Shown here: positions 7,720-15,581 of the stretch, piece by piece
Layout: each line of letters opens with the position of its first letter
Numbering within the stretch: position 1 is the first letter of the stretch
NCBI GenBank assembly: GCA_052039575.1
Contig: JBQGEK010000192.1
Location: 1-28,229, forward strand
Source of the DNA: Patulibacter sp052039575
Lineage (GTDB): Bacteria > Actinomycetota > Thermoleophilia > Solirubrobacterales > Solirubrobacteraceae
Length of the DNA stretch: 28,229 bases
Reading direction: 5' to 3'
Notes under the pieces: model-generated
Told to the model about the DNA's origin: nothing
The model's input: only the letters and a program-made list of their open reading frames with translations
Database searches by the model: none
Position numbers and translations under genes: made by a program

Positions 7720-8369
7720 ACGATCGGAGGCTCGACGCTCCCGCTTCCGGTCAGCCCGGCGATCGCGAACCGTGCGCAGACATCGGCCATGTCCTCCTGC
7801 TTAATCCGGCCGTTCGGGCGGTACCAGCGGTAGACCCAGATCACGGTCGCGAAGACGCAGTTGGCCAGCACGCGCGCGTCGACGGCCTCCGGGATCTCCC
7901 CCCGCGACTGGGCGTCGCGGATCATGTCGAGTACCGCCTGCTCCTGGCGCCGACGGCGCGCCCGAAGGCTCGCCCCCGGTGCCTCGCTGAGCTGATCGGC
8001 GTCGTGGTGGTAGACCGAGATCCGCGGCAGGTTGCGGGCGTTGTAGAGCACCTGCTCGCGGACGTAGAACTCGAGTTTCTGCAGCGACGTCAGGTCGTCG
8101 CGCGCCAGAACGCCATCGAGGATCTTCTCGACGTCGTCGTGCACGTCGTCGAGCAACCAGATCAGGAGGTCTTCCTTGGTCTTGATGTAGTAGTAGAGGC
8201 TGCCCTTGAGGATCCCGAGTTCGTCGGCGACGTCCTGCACGGAGGAGTCGGCGTAGCTCTTCTGGTGGAAGACCTTCGTCGCCGCGGCCAGGACGTCCGC
8301 GTCACGGCGTTTCGAGCGGCCGCCGGAAGGGCGCTTGGCCTGTGACCTCGGAGTGGACGTCTTGGGCAT
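7716..8369 (-). CDS. TetR/AcrR-family transcriptional regulator 2 (paralogue of regulator 1)
   Basis: The 217-residue protein aligns along its whole length with the convergent regulator at 7021. Shared blocks are V-Q-D-V-A-D-E, G-I-L-K-G-S-L-Y, T-K-E-D-L-L, V-H-D-D-V, N-A-R-N-L, R-I-S-V-Y and L-A-N-C-V-F-A-T. The recognition helix reads G-I-L-K-G-S-L-Y-Y-Y-I (52-62), differing from the paralogue at one position, so the two probably read the same DNA site. The ligand-domain middle differs more, including an arginine-rich stretch (L-R-A-R-R-R-R-Q), so the effectors may differ. The gene is divergent from fbiC, and a perfect operator lies 123 bp upstream of its start, consistent with autoregulation. 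Confidence 0.92.
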   Translation of the reverse strand: MPKTSTPRSQAKRPSGGRSKRRDADVLAAATKVFHQKSYADSSVQDVADELGILKGSLYYYIKTKEDLLIWLLDDVHDDVEKILDGVLARDDLTSLQKLEFYVREQVLYNARNLPRISVYHHDADQLSEAPGASLRARRRRQEQAVLDMIRDAQSRGEIPEAVDARVLANCVFATVIWVYRWYRPNGRIKQEDMADVCARFAIAGLTGSGSVEPPIV

Positions 8370-8429
8370 GCGAAGATTCTGCCATGAAGATCAGCGGCAG
8401 GCCGGACCGCCACTTGTCGAGTCGTCGCG

Positions 8430-8453
8430 GGTACAGCGTCACACCGCTGTACC
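8430..8453. repeat. Inverted repeat between tetR2 and fbiC
   Basis: Nine-base arms GGTACAGCG (8430-8438) and CGCTGTACC (8445-8453) are exact reverse complements around a six-base spacer, TCACAC. The sequence is unrelated to the 14-bp operator motif and occurs once here. It lies 61 bp upstream of tetR2 and about 115 bp upstream of fbiC. There is no T-run, so a terminator is unlikely. It may be an operator for a different regulator or a hairpin in the tetR2 leader. Confidence 0.45.
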
Positions 8454-8491
8454 ACTCGCATTCCCGGCTCATTCCGCCGCGCGAGATGGGC

Positions 8492-8505
8492 ACCAACCGG
8501 TTGGT
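8492..8505. promoter_or_regulatory. TetR-type operator E (perfect palindrome), between tetR2 and fbiC
   Basis: ACCAACCGGTTGGT matches all 12 defined positions and is a fully symmetric 14-bp palindrome, the only completely symmetric copy in the window. It lies 63 bp before the chosen fbiC start and 123 bp upstream of tetR2. It could control both the FO synthase operon and the regulator. No convincing -10 box stands out beside it. Confidence 0.78.
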
Positions 8506-8568
8506 CGCCGCAACGAGGCTCTCCCCGTTGCCTCCCGTCACCGCCCCGACGGCCCCTCTCCCGTGCTG

Positions 8569-10869
8569 ATGGAGACCGAGGCAACGCCGGCTCCGCGCCG
8601 CGTCACGTTCAGCCGCAACCACACCCTGTCGTTGTCGCGGACCTGCAGCTCGGTCTGCAAGTACTGCGCCTTCGCGACCCGACGGTTCCACCTGCACGAG
8701 CCCGTAGAGGTCGAGGCGATCCTCAACGAGGCGGTCAAGCGGCGGACCAAGGAGCTGCTAGTCCTGACCGGCGAGCAGCCCGACAAGAATCCGGCGGTGC
8801 TGAAGCGACTGAACGAGCTGGGCTTCGCCGACTTCACCGCCTACGTCGTCTGGGCCTGCGAGCAGGCCCTGCAACGGGGAATGCTGCCCCACACCAACCT
8901 CGGCGCCGTCACCAGGGACCAACTTGCCCGGCTACGCACGGTCACCGCATCGCAGGGCGTAATGCTGGAGTCGATCAGCGAGCGCCTCATGGACACGGTC
9001 CATGCCGGGTCGCCGTCGAAGCACCCGAAGCGCCGGATCGCCACGCTGCGCGCCGCGGGCGAGCTGAAGATCCCGTTCACCACCGGGATTCTCGTCGGGA
9101 TCGGCGAGACGAAGCAGGAGCGGTTGGACAGCCTGGCCGCGATCGCGGAGATCCAGGCCGAGTTCGGGCACGTTCAGGAGGTGATCCTCCAGAACTTCGT
9201 CCCGCACGAGCGCTACTACGGACGCGATGTCGGGGCGATCGCCGACGACGCCGCGCGCGCCTACTGGCACACCGGGATCGCCGACCCCGACCAGCCCTTG
9301 GGTTGGGAGGGCTCCCCGCACCTCGACCTGCCCGACTGGGCCTGCCCCGTCTCGATCGACGAGATGATCGAGCTGGTCGCAGAGACCCGCCGGCTGATGC
9401 CCGACGTCGGGATCCAGATCCCGCCGAACCTCGCCGACTGGTGGCCCAGGCTGGTCGCCGCCGGAGCGACCGACCTCGGCGGCCTCTCCTCCAACGGCGA
9501 CCACATCTCACCCGAGCACCCCTTCCCCTCTCCGACCCAGGTCCGCGAGAGGCTCAAGCAGCAGGACGTCGCGCTGTCCGAGCGGCTCTGCGTCTACGGC
9601 AAGTACATCAACGAGGAGTGGCAGGACCCGGCGGTCCTGGACACGATCACGGTCAAGTACTGGACCTTCATCCCCCGCGGGACGAGCGGCCGCAGCGAGG
9701 CCCCGTTCGTGATCGACCGCGACCTGGTGACCCCCGCGCTGGAGAAGGCCCGCGACGGCCAGCGGCTGAGCGAGCAGGAGCTGACCGCGCTCTTCGTCGA
9801 GACCGACCCGACCGCCGTCGAACAGATCCGGATCGCGGCCGACGAGCTGCGCCGCGAGCTGGCCGGCGACACCGTCACGTTCGTCGTCAACCGCAACATC
9901 AACATCTCCAACGTCTGCACCGTCGGCTGCGCGTTCTGCGGGTTCGGGCAGTCGAAGCGGTCACCCGACGCCTACAACGTGTCCGAGGAGCAGTTCGAGC
10001 AGCGCGTCAAGGACGCCGTCGACTACGGCGCCACCGAGCTCTGCATCCAGTCCGGGATCCACCCCGACTGGACCCTCGACGACTACGAACGCTGGCTGCA
10101 GCTGGCCAAGCGGTTCGGCCGGAAGCACGGCACCGATCTGCATCTGCACGCCTACAGCCCGATGGAGATCGCCCACATGGCCGACATCTCCGGGCTACCG
10201 CTCGACGAACTGTTCGGCCGCCTCAAGGACGCCGGCCTGGGATCCACCCCCGGCACCGCGGCCGAGGTCCTCGTCGACGGGATGCGCCAACGGATCTCAC
10301 CGAACAAGCTGCCCGTCCAACGCTGGGTCGACGTGATCCAAGCCTCCCACCGCGCCGGCCTGAAGTCCACCAGCACCGTGATGTTCGGCCACATCGAGGA
10401 GCCGTGGGAGCTCGCCGAGCACATGAACCTGGTGCGGCGGGTCCAGGAGGAGACCGGCGGAATCACCGAATTCGTGCCCCTGTCGTTCATCCCCTTCCAA
10501 ACCCGGTTGGGTCGCACCCACGGGGTCGAGGAGATCACGATCGAGGACAACCTGCGCCACACCGCCGTCTTCCGCCTGGCCCTGGGCCGGACCGTGACGA
10601 ACCTGCAGGCGAGCTGGGTCAAGATGGGCCTCGAAGGCGCGACCGAGGCGCTGCGCTGGGGCGTCAACGACCTCGGCGGCACGCTGATGGAGGAGAACAT
10701 CAGCCGACTCGCCGGCGCGTCACACGGCACGATCCTCCACCCCGAGCAGCTGATCGGCGCGGCCCATGCGGCCGGCCGACCCGCCGCGGAGCGCAGCACG
10801 ACCTACGCGATCCGCCGGCGATTCCCGGTCGACGACCCGATCGGCGCCGTCCGCCTGGCGCCGGTCTGA
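8569..10869 (+). CDS. fbiC: FO synthase, fused CofG-CofH radical SAM protein (FbiC)
   Basis: The 766-residue protein has two radical SAM domains in the FbiC order. The N-terminal CofG-like half carries Cys26, Cys30 and Cys33 (C-S-S-V-C-K-Y-C). The C-terminal CofH-like half carries Cys450, Cys454 and Cys457 (C-T-V-G-C-A-F-C-G-F). FbiC joins tyrosine and the flavin precursor 5-amino-6-ribitylaminouracil to make FO, the chromophore of coenzyme F420. The frame is open further upstream, but that stretch overlaps tetR2, so the ATG at 8569 was chosen. A GTG at 8563 is also possible, and no clear ribosome site precedes either. A class II aldolase gene follows after 8 bases. No other F420 gene (fbiA, fbiB, fbiD) is in the window. 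Confidence 0.95.
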   Translation: METEATPAPRRVTFSRNHTLSLSRTCSSVCKYCAFATRRFHLHEPVEVEAILNEAVKRRTKELLVLTGEQPDKNPAVLKRLNELGFADFTAYVVWACEQALQRGMLPHTNLGAVTRDQLARLRTVTASQGVMLESISERLMDTVHAGSPSKHPKRRIATLRAAGELKIPFTTGILVGIGETKQERLDSLAAIAEIQAEFGHVQEVILQNFVPHERYYGRDVGAIADDAARAYWHTGIADPDQPLGWEGSPHLDLPDWACPVSIDEMIELVAETRRLMPDVGIQIPPNLADWWPRLVAAGATDLGGLSSNGDHISPEHPFPSPTQVRERLKQQDVALSERLCVYGKYINEEWQDPAVLDTITVKYWTFIPRGTSGRSEAPFVIDRDLVTPALEKARDGQRLSEQELTALFVETDPTAVEQIRIAADELRRELAGDTVTFVVNRNINISNVCTVGCAFCGFGQSKRSPDAYNVSEEQFEQRVKDAVDYGATELCIQSGIHPDWTLDDYERWLQLAKRFGRKHGTDLHLHAYSPMEIAHMADISGLPLDELFGRLKDAGLGSTPGTAAEVLVDGMRQRISPNKLPVQRWVDVIQASHRAGLKSTSTVMFGHIEEPWELAEHMNLVRRVQEETGGITEFVPLSFIPFQTRLGRTHGVEEITIEDNLRHTAVFRLALGRTVTNLQASWVKMGLEGATEALRWGVNDLGGTLMEENISRLAGASHGTILHPEQLIGAAHAAGRPAAERSTTYAIRRRFPVDDPIGAVRLAPV

Positions 10870-10877
10870 GGCGACCG

Positions 10878-11540
10878 ATGGCCACCCCGATCGCCACTGC
10901 CCCCGCCACTACCAGCCGCCGCGGCGGCGCGCTCCGCGTGCGGTGGCGACGCGAGAGCTGGCGCGCCCGTGAGCGCGCGATCCTCGCTGCCGGCCGAGCC
11001 CTGGTGACCGAGGGCCTGGTCGTCGGCACCGTCGGCAACGTGTCGGCGCGGCACCGGGGCGAGCTGCGGATCACCCCCACCCGCACCGCCTACGAGACGA
11101 TGCGCCGCCGCGACCTCGTCCGCGTCGACGCCGCGTCCGGTCGGCCGCTGACCGCTGCCGCCGCACCGTCCCGTGAGCTCCCGCTGCACCTGGCGGTCTA
11201 CCGAGCCCGCCCCGACGTCGCCGCCGTCGTCCATACCCACAGCCCGTACGCGACCGCGTGGAGCTTCCTCGACCTCCCGCTCGAGCCTGAGGTGGAGGAC
11301 CTGGACTACTACGGGATCGGGGCGATCCGCACCGCCGCGCCGGCGCCGCCTGGCTCCGACGAGCTGGCCTACAACGTCTCGCGCGCTCTCGGCAACTCCA
11401 ACGCCGTGCTGCTCGCCGACCACGGCGTGCTGACCACTGGCTGTTCGGTCGACAACGCGCTGCTTGCCGCGCGCGTGGTCGAGCAGCAAGCGCGGATCGC
11501 CTGGATGGTCCGCGCCGCCGGCGCGCCGAGCCGCGGATAG
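10878..11540 (+). CDS. Class II aldolase/adducin-family protein (FucA-like)
   Basis: The 220-residue protein has the class II aldolase plan: an N-terminal G-N-V-S-A-R loop, S-R-E-L-P-L-H with the likely catalytic glutamate, the zinc ligand pair in V-V-H-T-H-S-P-Y, and a third histidine in L-A-D-H-G-V. Relatives include L-fuculose-1-phosphate aldolase, which releases lactaldehyde, ribulose-5-phosphate epimerase and some decarboxylases. It begins 8 bases after fbiC and is almost certainly co-transcribed. In Methanocaldococcus a FucA-type aldolase has been proposed to supply lactaldehyde for the lactate part of F420; whether that applies here is speculative. A basic N-terminal tail of about 30 residues precedes the fold. 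Confidence 0.85.
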   Translation: MATPIATAPATTSRRGGALRVRWRRESWRARERAILAAGRALVTEGLVVGTVGNVSARHRGELRITPTRTAYETMRRRDLVRVDAASGRPLTAAAAPSRELPLHLAVYRARPDVAAVVHTHSPYATAWSFLDLPLEPEVEDLDYYGIGAIRTAAPAPPGSDELAYNVSRALGNSNAVLLADHGVLTTGCSVDNALLAARVVEQQARIAWMVRAAGAPSRG

Positions 11541-11543
11541 CCC

Positions 11544-11571
11544 CGCGCCTCCCCCCGCGGCGACAGGCGCG
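11544..11571 (+). terminator. Possible hairpin after the fbiC-aldolase operon
   Basis: Seven-base arms CGCGCCT (11544-11550) and AGGCGCG (11565-11571) can pair around a 14-base GC-rich loop, starting 4 bases after the aldolase stop and before the convergent carboxylase operon. There is no T-run, so it is a weak terminator candidate. In such GC-rich DNA, hairpins of this size arise by chance. Confidence 0.25.
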
Positions 11572-11629
11572 CCCCGGTCCGGAGACGCCGGCGGCTCGGT
11601 CGTGTTCACGAAGACCGTGGGCAATTCAG

Positions 11630-11842
11630 CTAGGCCAGCCGCACCAGTACCTGCCCGGCCTCGACCGGGTCACCCGGCGCGCAGAGGACCTCTGTGACCG
11701 TTCCGGCCACCTCGGACTCCACCGGCAGCTCCATCTTCATCGACTCGAGGACCACGACCTCGTCGCCGATCGCGACCGCGTCGCCGACCGCGACGTTGAC
11801 CTCGAACATCGTCCCGGTGATGTGCGCGGAAATCTCGGACAT
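11630..11842 (-). CDS. Biotin/lipoyl carrier protein (acyl-CoA carboxylase BCCP-like)
   Basis: The 70-residue protein is a stand-alone biotinyl domain with the attachment motif E-S-M-K-M-E, in which Lys36 would be biotinylated. A longer in-frame start exists upstream but would overlap the carboxyltransferase gene, so the ATG at 11842, 16 bases after that gene's stop, was chosen. It would carry carboxybiotin between a biotin carboxylase and the carboxyltransferase at 11859-13436. No biotin carboxylase subunit is in the window. It is the last gene of the hydratase-carboxyltransferase-carrier operon. Confidence 0.93.
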   Translation of the reverse strand: MSEISAHITGTMFEVNVAVGDAVAIGDEVVVLESMKMELPVESEVAGTVTEVLCAPGDPVEAGQVLVRLA

Positions 11843-11858
11843 GCGTGTTGCTCCTGGC

Positions 11859-13436
11859 TCAGGCGCCGGTCGGGCTGACGCGTTCGCGCGTGCCCCAGGC
11901 GAAGTCGATGGTGGTCGCAATCAGCAACCGGGTGTCGGTCGGCTCGATGATGTCGTCGAGGATGATGTTGGCCGCTGCCTCCCAAGGCTGCGACTCCGCC
12001 CCCCACTCGGCCTCGAGCTCGAGGATCCGCTCGTCGTGCGCCTCCTGCCCCCCCGACTCCAGCAGCGCTTCAAGCCGCCGGCGGTGCACGGTCCGCACCC
12101 CGGTCGCCGGCTCCATAAAGCCCATCTCGGCCGACGGCCAGGCGACCAGCAGGTCCGGCTTGACCGGCCGACCGCCGAGCGCGATGTGCCCGCCGCCGAA
12201 CGCCTTGCGGACAATCACGGCGATCTTCGGGACCTTGGTGCGGGCCAGCCGCGACACGACGTTGTCGTACGCCTGCAGGATGCCCGCACGCTCGGCATGC
12301 GTGCCGATCATCAGGCCCGGGACGTCCTGCAGGAAGACCAGCGGCAGGTTGAAGCGGTCGCACAGCTCGACGAACTGCGCTTCCTTGCGCAGGGCTGGGA
12401 CGTCCAGCGCGCCCGCCAGATGCATCGGCTGGCTGGCGATGACGCCGACCGCGTGGCCCTCGATCCGCGCCAGGCCGCAGAGCAGGCTCTTGCCGTACTG
12501 CTCGCCCCACGGGAAGTACGAGCCACCGTCGACGACGATCTCGATCAGCTTGTGCATGTCGTAGCCACGACGGCGCGACTTCGGGATCACCTGGTCGAGC
12601 GTGTCGGTCGACCGCGACGGCGCCACCGGGTCGACGACCGGCGCCGGCTCGGCGGCCGACGACGGGAGGTAACTGAGGAACCGCCGGATCCGAGCGAACG
12701 CCTCGTCCTCGGTCTCGACCACCGCGTGCGCGGCGCCGTTGGTCTCGGCCGCGACCTTGGGACCGCCGAGCTCCGCGCCGTCGATGTCCTCGCCGATCGC
12801 TGCCCGGATCACCGGCGGCCCGGACAAGGCGATCGCCGCGTCCTCGTGCATCACGACGAAGTCGCCCATCGCCGCGTGCAGCGCCGCATCCCCGTAGCTC
12901 GGCCCGAGCGCCGCGGTCACGCGCGGGATCGCCGGGCAGCCATCGGGCGACTGCAGGAACGACGTGAAGTCGAACGGCACGCCGGAGAACCGCCAGCCCA
13001 GCAGGTCGGGGACGCGGCCTCCGTCGTTGTCGCTGAGGCAGATCAACGGGAAGCCGCGACGCCCAGCCCACTCCGCCACGCGGTTCTGCTTCCGCATGTT
13101 CACGGGCGCGGTGGTTCCGGCCATCACCGTCGCGTCGATCGCCAGGATCGCGACCATCCGCCCGTCGACCTTCGCCAGTCCGGTGACGATCGCGTCACCG
13201 GTGGTCGGCAGGTCCGGGCGCCGGATCTCCGGCTCGGCGAGCATCCCCAGCTCGCTCCAGGTTCCCGGGTCGATCAGACGCTCGATCCGCTCACGGGCGG
13301 TCAGCCGGCCCGACGCGTGGATTCGCTCGATTCGCTCCGGTCCGCCGCCGAGCAGCGCCGCTGCGCGGCGCGCCCGCAGGTCTTCCAGCGCGGTCGTGAC
13401 TTCGCCCGCCACGGGGGCTTGATCGGTTGCGCTCAT
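11859..13436 (-). CDS. Acyl-CoA carboxylase beta subunit (carboxyltransferase)
   Basis: The 525-residue protein has both crotonase-like halves of a propionyl/methylmalonyl-type carboxyltransferase. The N-terminal half carries A-R-E-R-I-E-R-L-I-D-P-G and V-M-A-G-T-T-A-P-V-N. The C-terminal half carries D-V-P-G-L-M-I-G and A-F-G-G-G-H-I-A-L-G-G, which form the oxyanion and CoA-binding sites. It would move CO2 from biotin to an acyl-CoA. The ATG at 13436 was chosen because the longer frame overlaps the enoyl-CoA hydratase gene. It sits 8 bases after that gene and just before the biotin carrier gene. The acyl substrate is unknown; geranyl-, methylcrotonyl- and propionyl-type enzymes all share this fold. 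Confidence 0.92.
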   Translation of the reverse strand: MSATDQAPVAGEVTTALEDLRARRAAALLGGGPERIERIHASGRLTARERIERLIDPGTWSELGMLAEPEIRRPDLPTTGDAIVTGLAKVDGRMVAILAIDATVMAGTTAPVNMRKQNRVAEWAGRRGFPLICLSDNDGGRVPDLLGWRFSGVPFDFTSFLQSPDGCPAIPRVTAALGPSYGDAALHAAMGDFVVMHEDAAIALSGPPVIRAAIGEDIDGAELGGPKVAAETNGAAHAVVETEDEAFARIRRFLSYLPSSAAEPAPVVDPVAPSRSTDTLDQVIPKSRRRGYDMHKLIEIVVDGGSYFPWGEQYGKSLLCGLARIEGHAVGVIASQPMHLAGALDVPALRKEAQFVELCDRFNLPLVFLQDVPGLMIGTHAERAGILQAYDNVVSRLARTKVPKIAVIVRKAFGGGHIALGGRPVKPDLLVAWPSAEMGFMEPATGVRTVHRRRLEALLESGGQEAHDERILELEAEWGAESQPWEAAANIILDDIIEPTDTRLLIATTIDFAWGTRERVSPTGA

Positions 13437-13443
13437 TGCTTGC

Positions 13444-14211
13444 CTACCGTCCTTCGAATCGCGCAACTCGCCGCGCTTGGAACGCGGCGATGCCTTCGGC
13501 GTGGTCGTTGGTTCCCTGCAGCAGCGCGACTGCTTCGATCGCATGCGCGAAGCCCTCGTCGGCATCGCGCCCGAGGATCCGCTTGCCAACGGCGAGCGCC
13601 AGCGGTGCTCGCCCGGCGATCCGCTGCGCCAGCTCACCGGCACGCGCCTCGTGCTGCCCCTCGGGTACGACCTCGTTGACCAGCCCGATCTCGCGGGCCG
13701 TCGCTGCGTCGACCGTTTCCCCTGTAAGAACCAGGTACTTCATCCAGTGCAGGTTGAGGTGGGCGCGTCCGCGCACCACTCCCAACCCCGGCACCAGTCC
13801 GACGGCGCTCTCCGGCATCCCGAAGCGTGCCGTCTCGTCGGCGACGACGATGTCGCAGACGATCGACAGCTCGCAGCCGCCGCCGAGCGCGTGACCGTGC
13901 ACCGCAGCGATCGTCGGCGTCTGGGCCGACTCGACGGCCCGGAACGCGCGCATCGCGTCGTCCAGGTACGTCCGCCGGTCGGCGGTGTCGCCGATCTCGC
14001 CGAAGCCCTCGATGTCCCCGCCGACGGAGAAGCAGCGTCCGGTCCCGCGGAACACCAGAGCCCGCACGTCCGGATCCGCGTCGACGCGCGCCATCACGGT
14101 GCGCAGCTCCCCCCAGAACTCCCGGGGCATAGCGTTGAGTCGATCAGGGCGCTCAAGCGTCGCCCACGCGACGGGTCCTGCAACTGAATAGGCCAGCATC
14201 GCCTTCACCAT
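13444..14211 (-). CDS. Enoyl-CoA hydratase/isomerase (crotonase) family
   Basis: The 255-residue protein has the crotonase oxyanion motifs C-F-S-V-G-G-D and H-A-L-G-G-G-C-E-L. Both glutamates of a true hydratase are present: Glu114 in G-G-G-C-E-L and Glu134 in F-G-M-P-E-S. Hydration of an alpha-beta double bond is therefore likely. It leads the operon with the carboxyltransferase and biotin carrier. That arrangement resembles leucine/isoprenoid catabolic sets, where a carboxylase and a hydratase act in sequence, but here the hydratase comes first. The start at 14211 is the upstream ATG; an ATG at 14199 is possible. Confidence 0.92.
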   Translation of the reverse strand: MVKAMLAYSVAGPVAWATLERPDRLNAMPREFWGELRTVMARVDADPDVRALVFRGTGRCFSVGGDIEGFGEIGDTADRRTYLDDAMRAFRAVESAQTPTIAAVHGHALGGGCELSIVCDIVVADETARFGMPESAVGLVPGLGVVRGRAHLNLHWMKYLVLTGETVDAATAREIGLVNEVVPEGQHEARAGELAQRIAGRAPLALAVGKRILGRDADEGFAHAIEAVALLQGTNDHAEGIAAFQARRVARFEGR

Positions 14212-14234
14212 ACTCGAATCGAAGCCAAAATTCT

Positions 14235-14248
14235 ACCGACCGATTGGT
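14235..14248. promoter_or_regulatory. TetR-type operator F, upstream of the hydratase-carboxylase operon
   Basis: ACCGACCGATTGGT matches 11 of 12 defined positions. It lies 23 bp upstream of the hydratase start. A minus-strand -10 candidate, TAGAAT (14230-14235), overlaps its end, so the operator would lie between the -35 and -10 boxes. This is the clearest operator-promoter overlap in the window. Confidence 0.75.
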
Positions 14249-14351
14249 CTTACCTGGACCGCGTAGCACCGTGCTGCCGGCCGGACCGCACCAGCCCGCG
14301 CGACGGGATCGATCGCGGCTCTTCAGCGGACCAGGTCCGCCTTCGGCGTCG

Positions 14352-15545
14352 TCAGATCAGTCGGGTCTGGGGCTCGAGGCCCCAACGGACGCGGGAGAAC
14401 TGCATCGCGGCCTCCTCCCAGTGCAGCACCGTCTGCAGCGCACCGGCGCGCACGTCGCGCGCTTGGCGGTGCAGCACGTTCTTGTCGTACAGCGCGCTGG
14501 AGTCCATGCCGTCGACGAGACGGTTGGTCGCCTGCGTGACGAGCTTCCCCGCGTAGACGACGTTACGACGGATCTCGGCGCGACGCTTCAGCGTCAGCGC
14601 GACATCGCGCTCACCACCGTCGCGCACGATCGCCAGGTTCCGGCGCAGCAGCGTCTCCGCCAGCTCGACCTCGACCGAGGCTTCCGCGAACCGCAGTTGC
14701 GGACCCGGGCGGGTGTGCGCCGGCTCGAAGGCCTGCGGATCGACCCGCTCCACCACGCGTTTCTCGAAGAGGTCCAGCACCCCGCGCGCCATGCCGATCA
14801 CCGGCGCGACGATCCCCTGGTTGAGGATCGTGATCATCGGGTTCGTCGCCCGGTACCACGGGGAGTCGTAGAGATCCACGCCGGGATAGGTGCGGTCGAC
14901 CAGCTGCTGGTTGGTGACGATCCGGTGCTGCGGCACGAACGCGCCCTTGACCCGTACGCCCTTGGAACCGGTGCCACGCAGGCCGGAGACCTGCCAGTCG
15001 TCGATGACCTCGAAGTCCTCCCGCGGGATCAGACAGGTCTCCTGGATCGTGTGCAGCAGCACCCAGTCGGAGTAGTCGACGCCCGACGAGAAGCTCGCCT
15101 GACCGCTGACGCGCACGCCGCCCTTGACGTCCTCGCGCGTGATCCCCTTGTACCCGGGGACCGTCGACGACAGGGTGTTGGGACCCGCGGCCCAGTACTC
15201 CTCCTGCACCCGCTCGGAGAACCAGCCGACCATGAACTGGTGCAGCGGCATGAACGACGACAGCCACCCACTGGCGCCGCACCCACGCCCGATCTCCATC
15301 GCGACGTCGGCGAGCACCTCCAGGTCCAGCGCGAAGCCCCCGAACCGCTCGGGCTGCACCGCCCGGACGATCCCGGAGCGCTTGAAGTCCTCGATCGTCT
15401 CGGCGGGAAGTCGGCGATTCGCCTCAGCCTCCGGGGCGCGCGAACGCACGACGGGCACCAGCTCGCGCGCCCGCTCGATCAGCAGCTCGGGCGTCACCCG
15501 CTCCACAGCCTCAACCTCAGTTGCAGCACCACCAGCGTTGGTCAT
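14352..15545 (-). CDS. Acyl-CoA dehydrogenase-fold flavin monooxygenase (HsaA/DszC-like)
   Basis: The 397-residue protein has the acyl-CoA dehydrogenase fold but lacks the usual S-E-P-G-T-G-S-D and Y-E-G-T motifs. Its segment G-C-G-A-S-G-W-L near 95-100 and its C-terminal half resemble two-component flavin-dependent hydroxylases such as HsaA (secosteroid phenol hydroxylase) and DszC. Such enzymes take reduced flavin from a separate reductase and hydroxylate aromatic or related substrates. No flavin reductase is obvious in the window. The ATG at 15545 was preferred over an upstream TTG that lies inside the operator. It stands alone between operators and is the best hint that a ring compound is handled here. 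A true acyl-CoA dehydrogenase role is less likely. Confidence 0.8.
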   Translation of the reverse strand: MTNAGGAATEVEAVERVTPELLIERARELVPVVRSRAPEAEANRRLPAETIEDFKRSGIVRAVQPERFGGFALDLEVLADVAMEIGRGCGASGWLSSFMPLHQFMVGWFSERVQEEYWAAGPNTLSSTVPGYKGITREDVKGGVRVSGQASFSSGVDYSDWVLLHTIQETCLIPREDFEVIDDWQVSGLRGTGSKGVRVKGAFVPQHRIVTNQQLVDRTYPGVDLYDSPWYRATNPMITILNQGIVAPVIGMARGVLDLFEKRVVERVDPQAFEPAHTRPGPQLRFAEASVEVELAETLLRRNLAIVRDGGERDVALTLKRRAEIRRNVVYAGKLVTQATNRLVDGMDSSALYDKNVLHRQARDVRAGALQTVLHWEEAAMQFSRVRWGLEPQTRLI

Positions 15546-15567
15546 CGACCCCAGCCCCTCCCGCGCA

Positions 15568-15581
15568 ATCAAACGATTGGT
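15568..15581. promoter_or_regulatory. TetR-type operator G, upstream of the HsaA-like gene
   Basis: ATCAAACGATTGGT matches 11 of 12 defined positions. It lies 22 bp upstream of the start at 15545. A minus-strand -10 candidate, TAGGTT (15586-15591), is just upstream, so the operator would cover the transcription start. Confidence 0.72.

Noticed and set aside
14352..15545. Ordinary acyl-CoA dehydrogenase
   Set aside because: The S-E-P-G-T-G-S-D signature and a C-terminal catalytic glutamate motif are absent, and the sequence resembles HsaA/DszC-type monooxygenases instead.
15546..15572. A TTG start for the HsaA-like gene at 15572
   Set aside because: It would place the start inside operator G. 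The ATG at 15545 fits the family length better.
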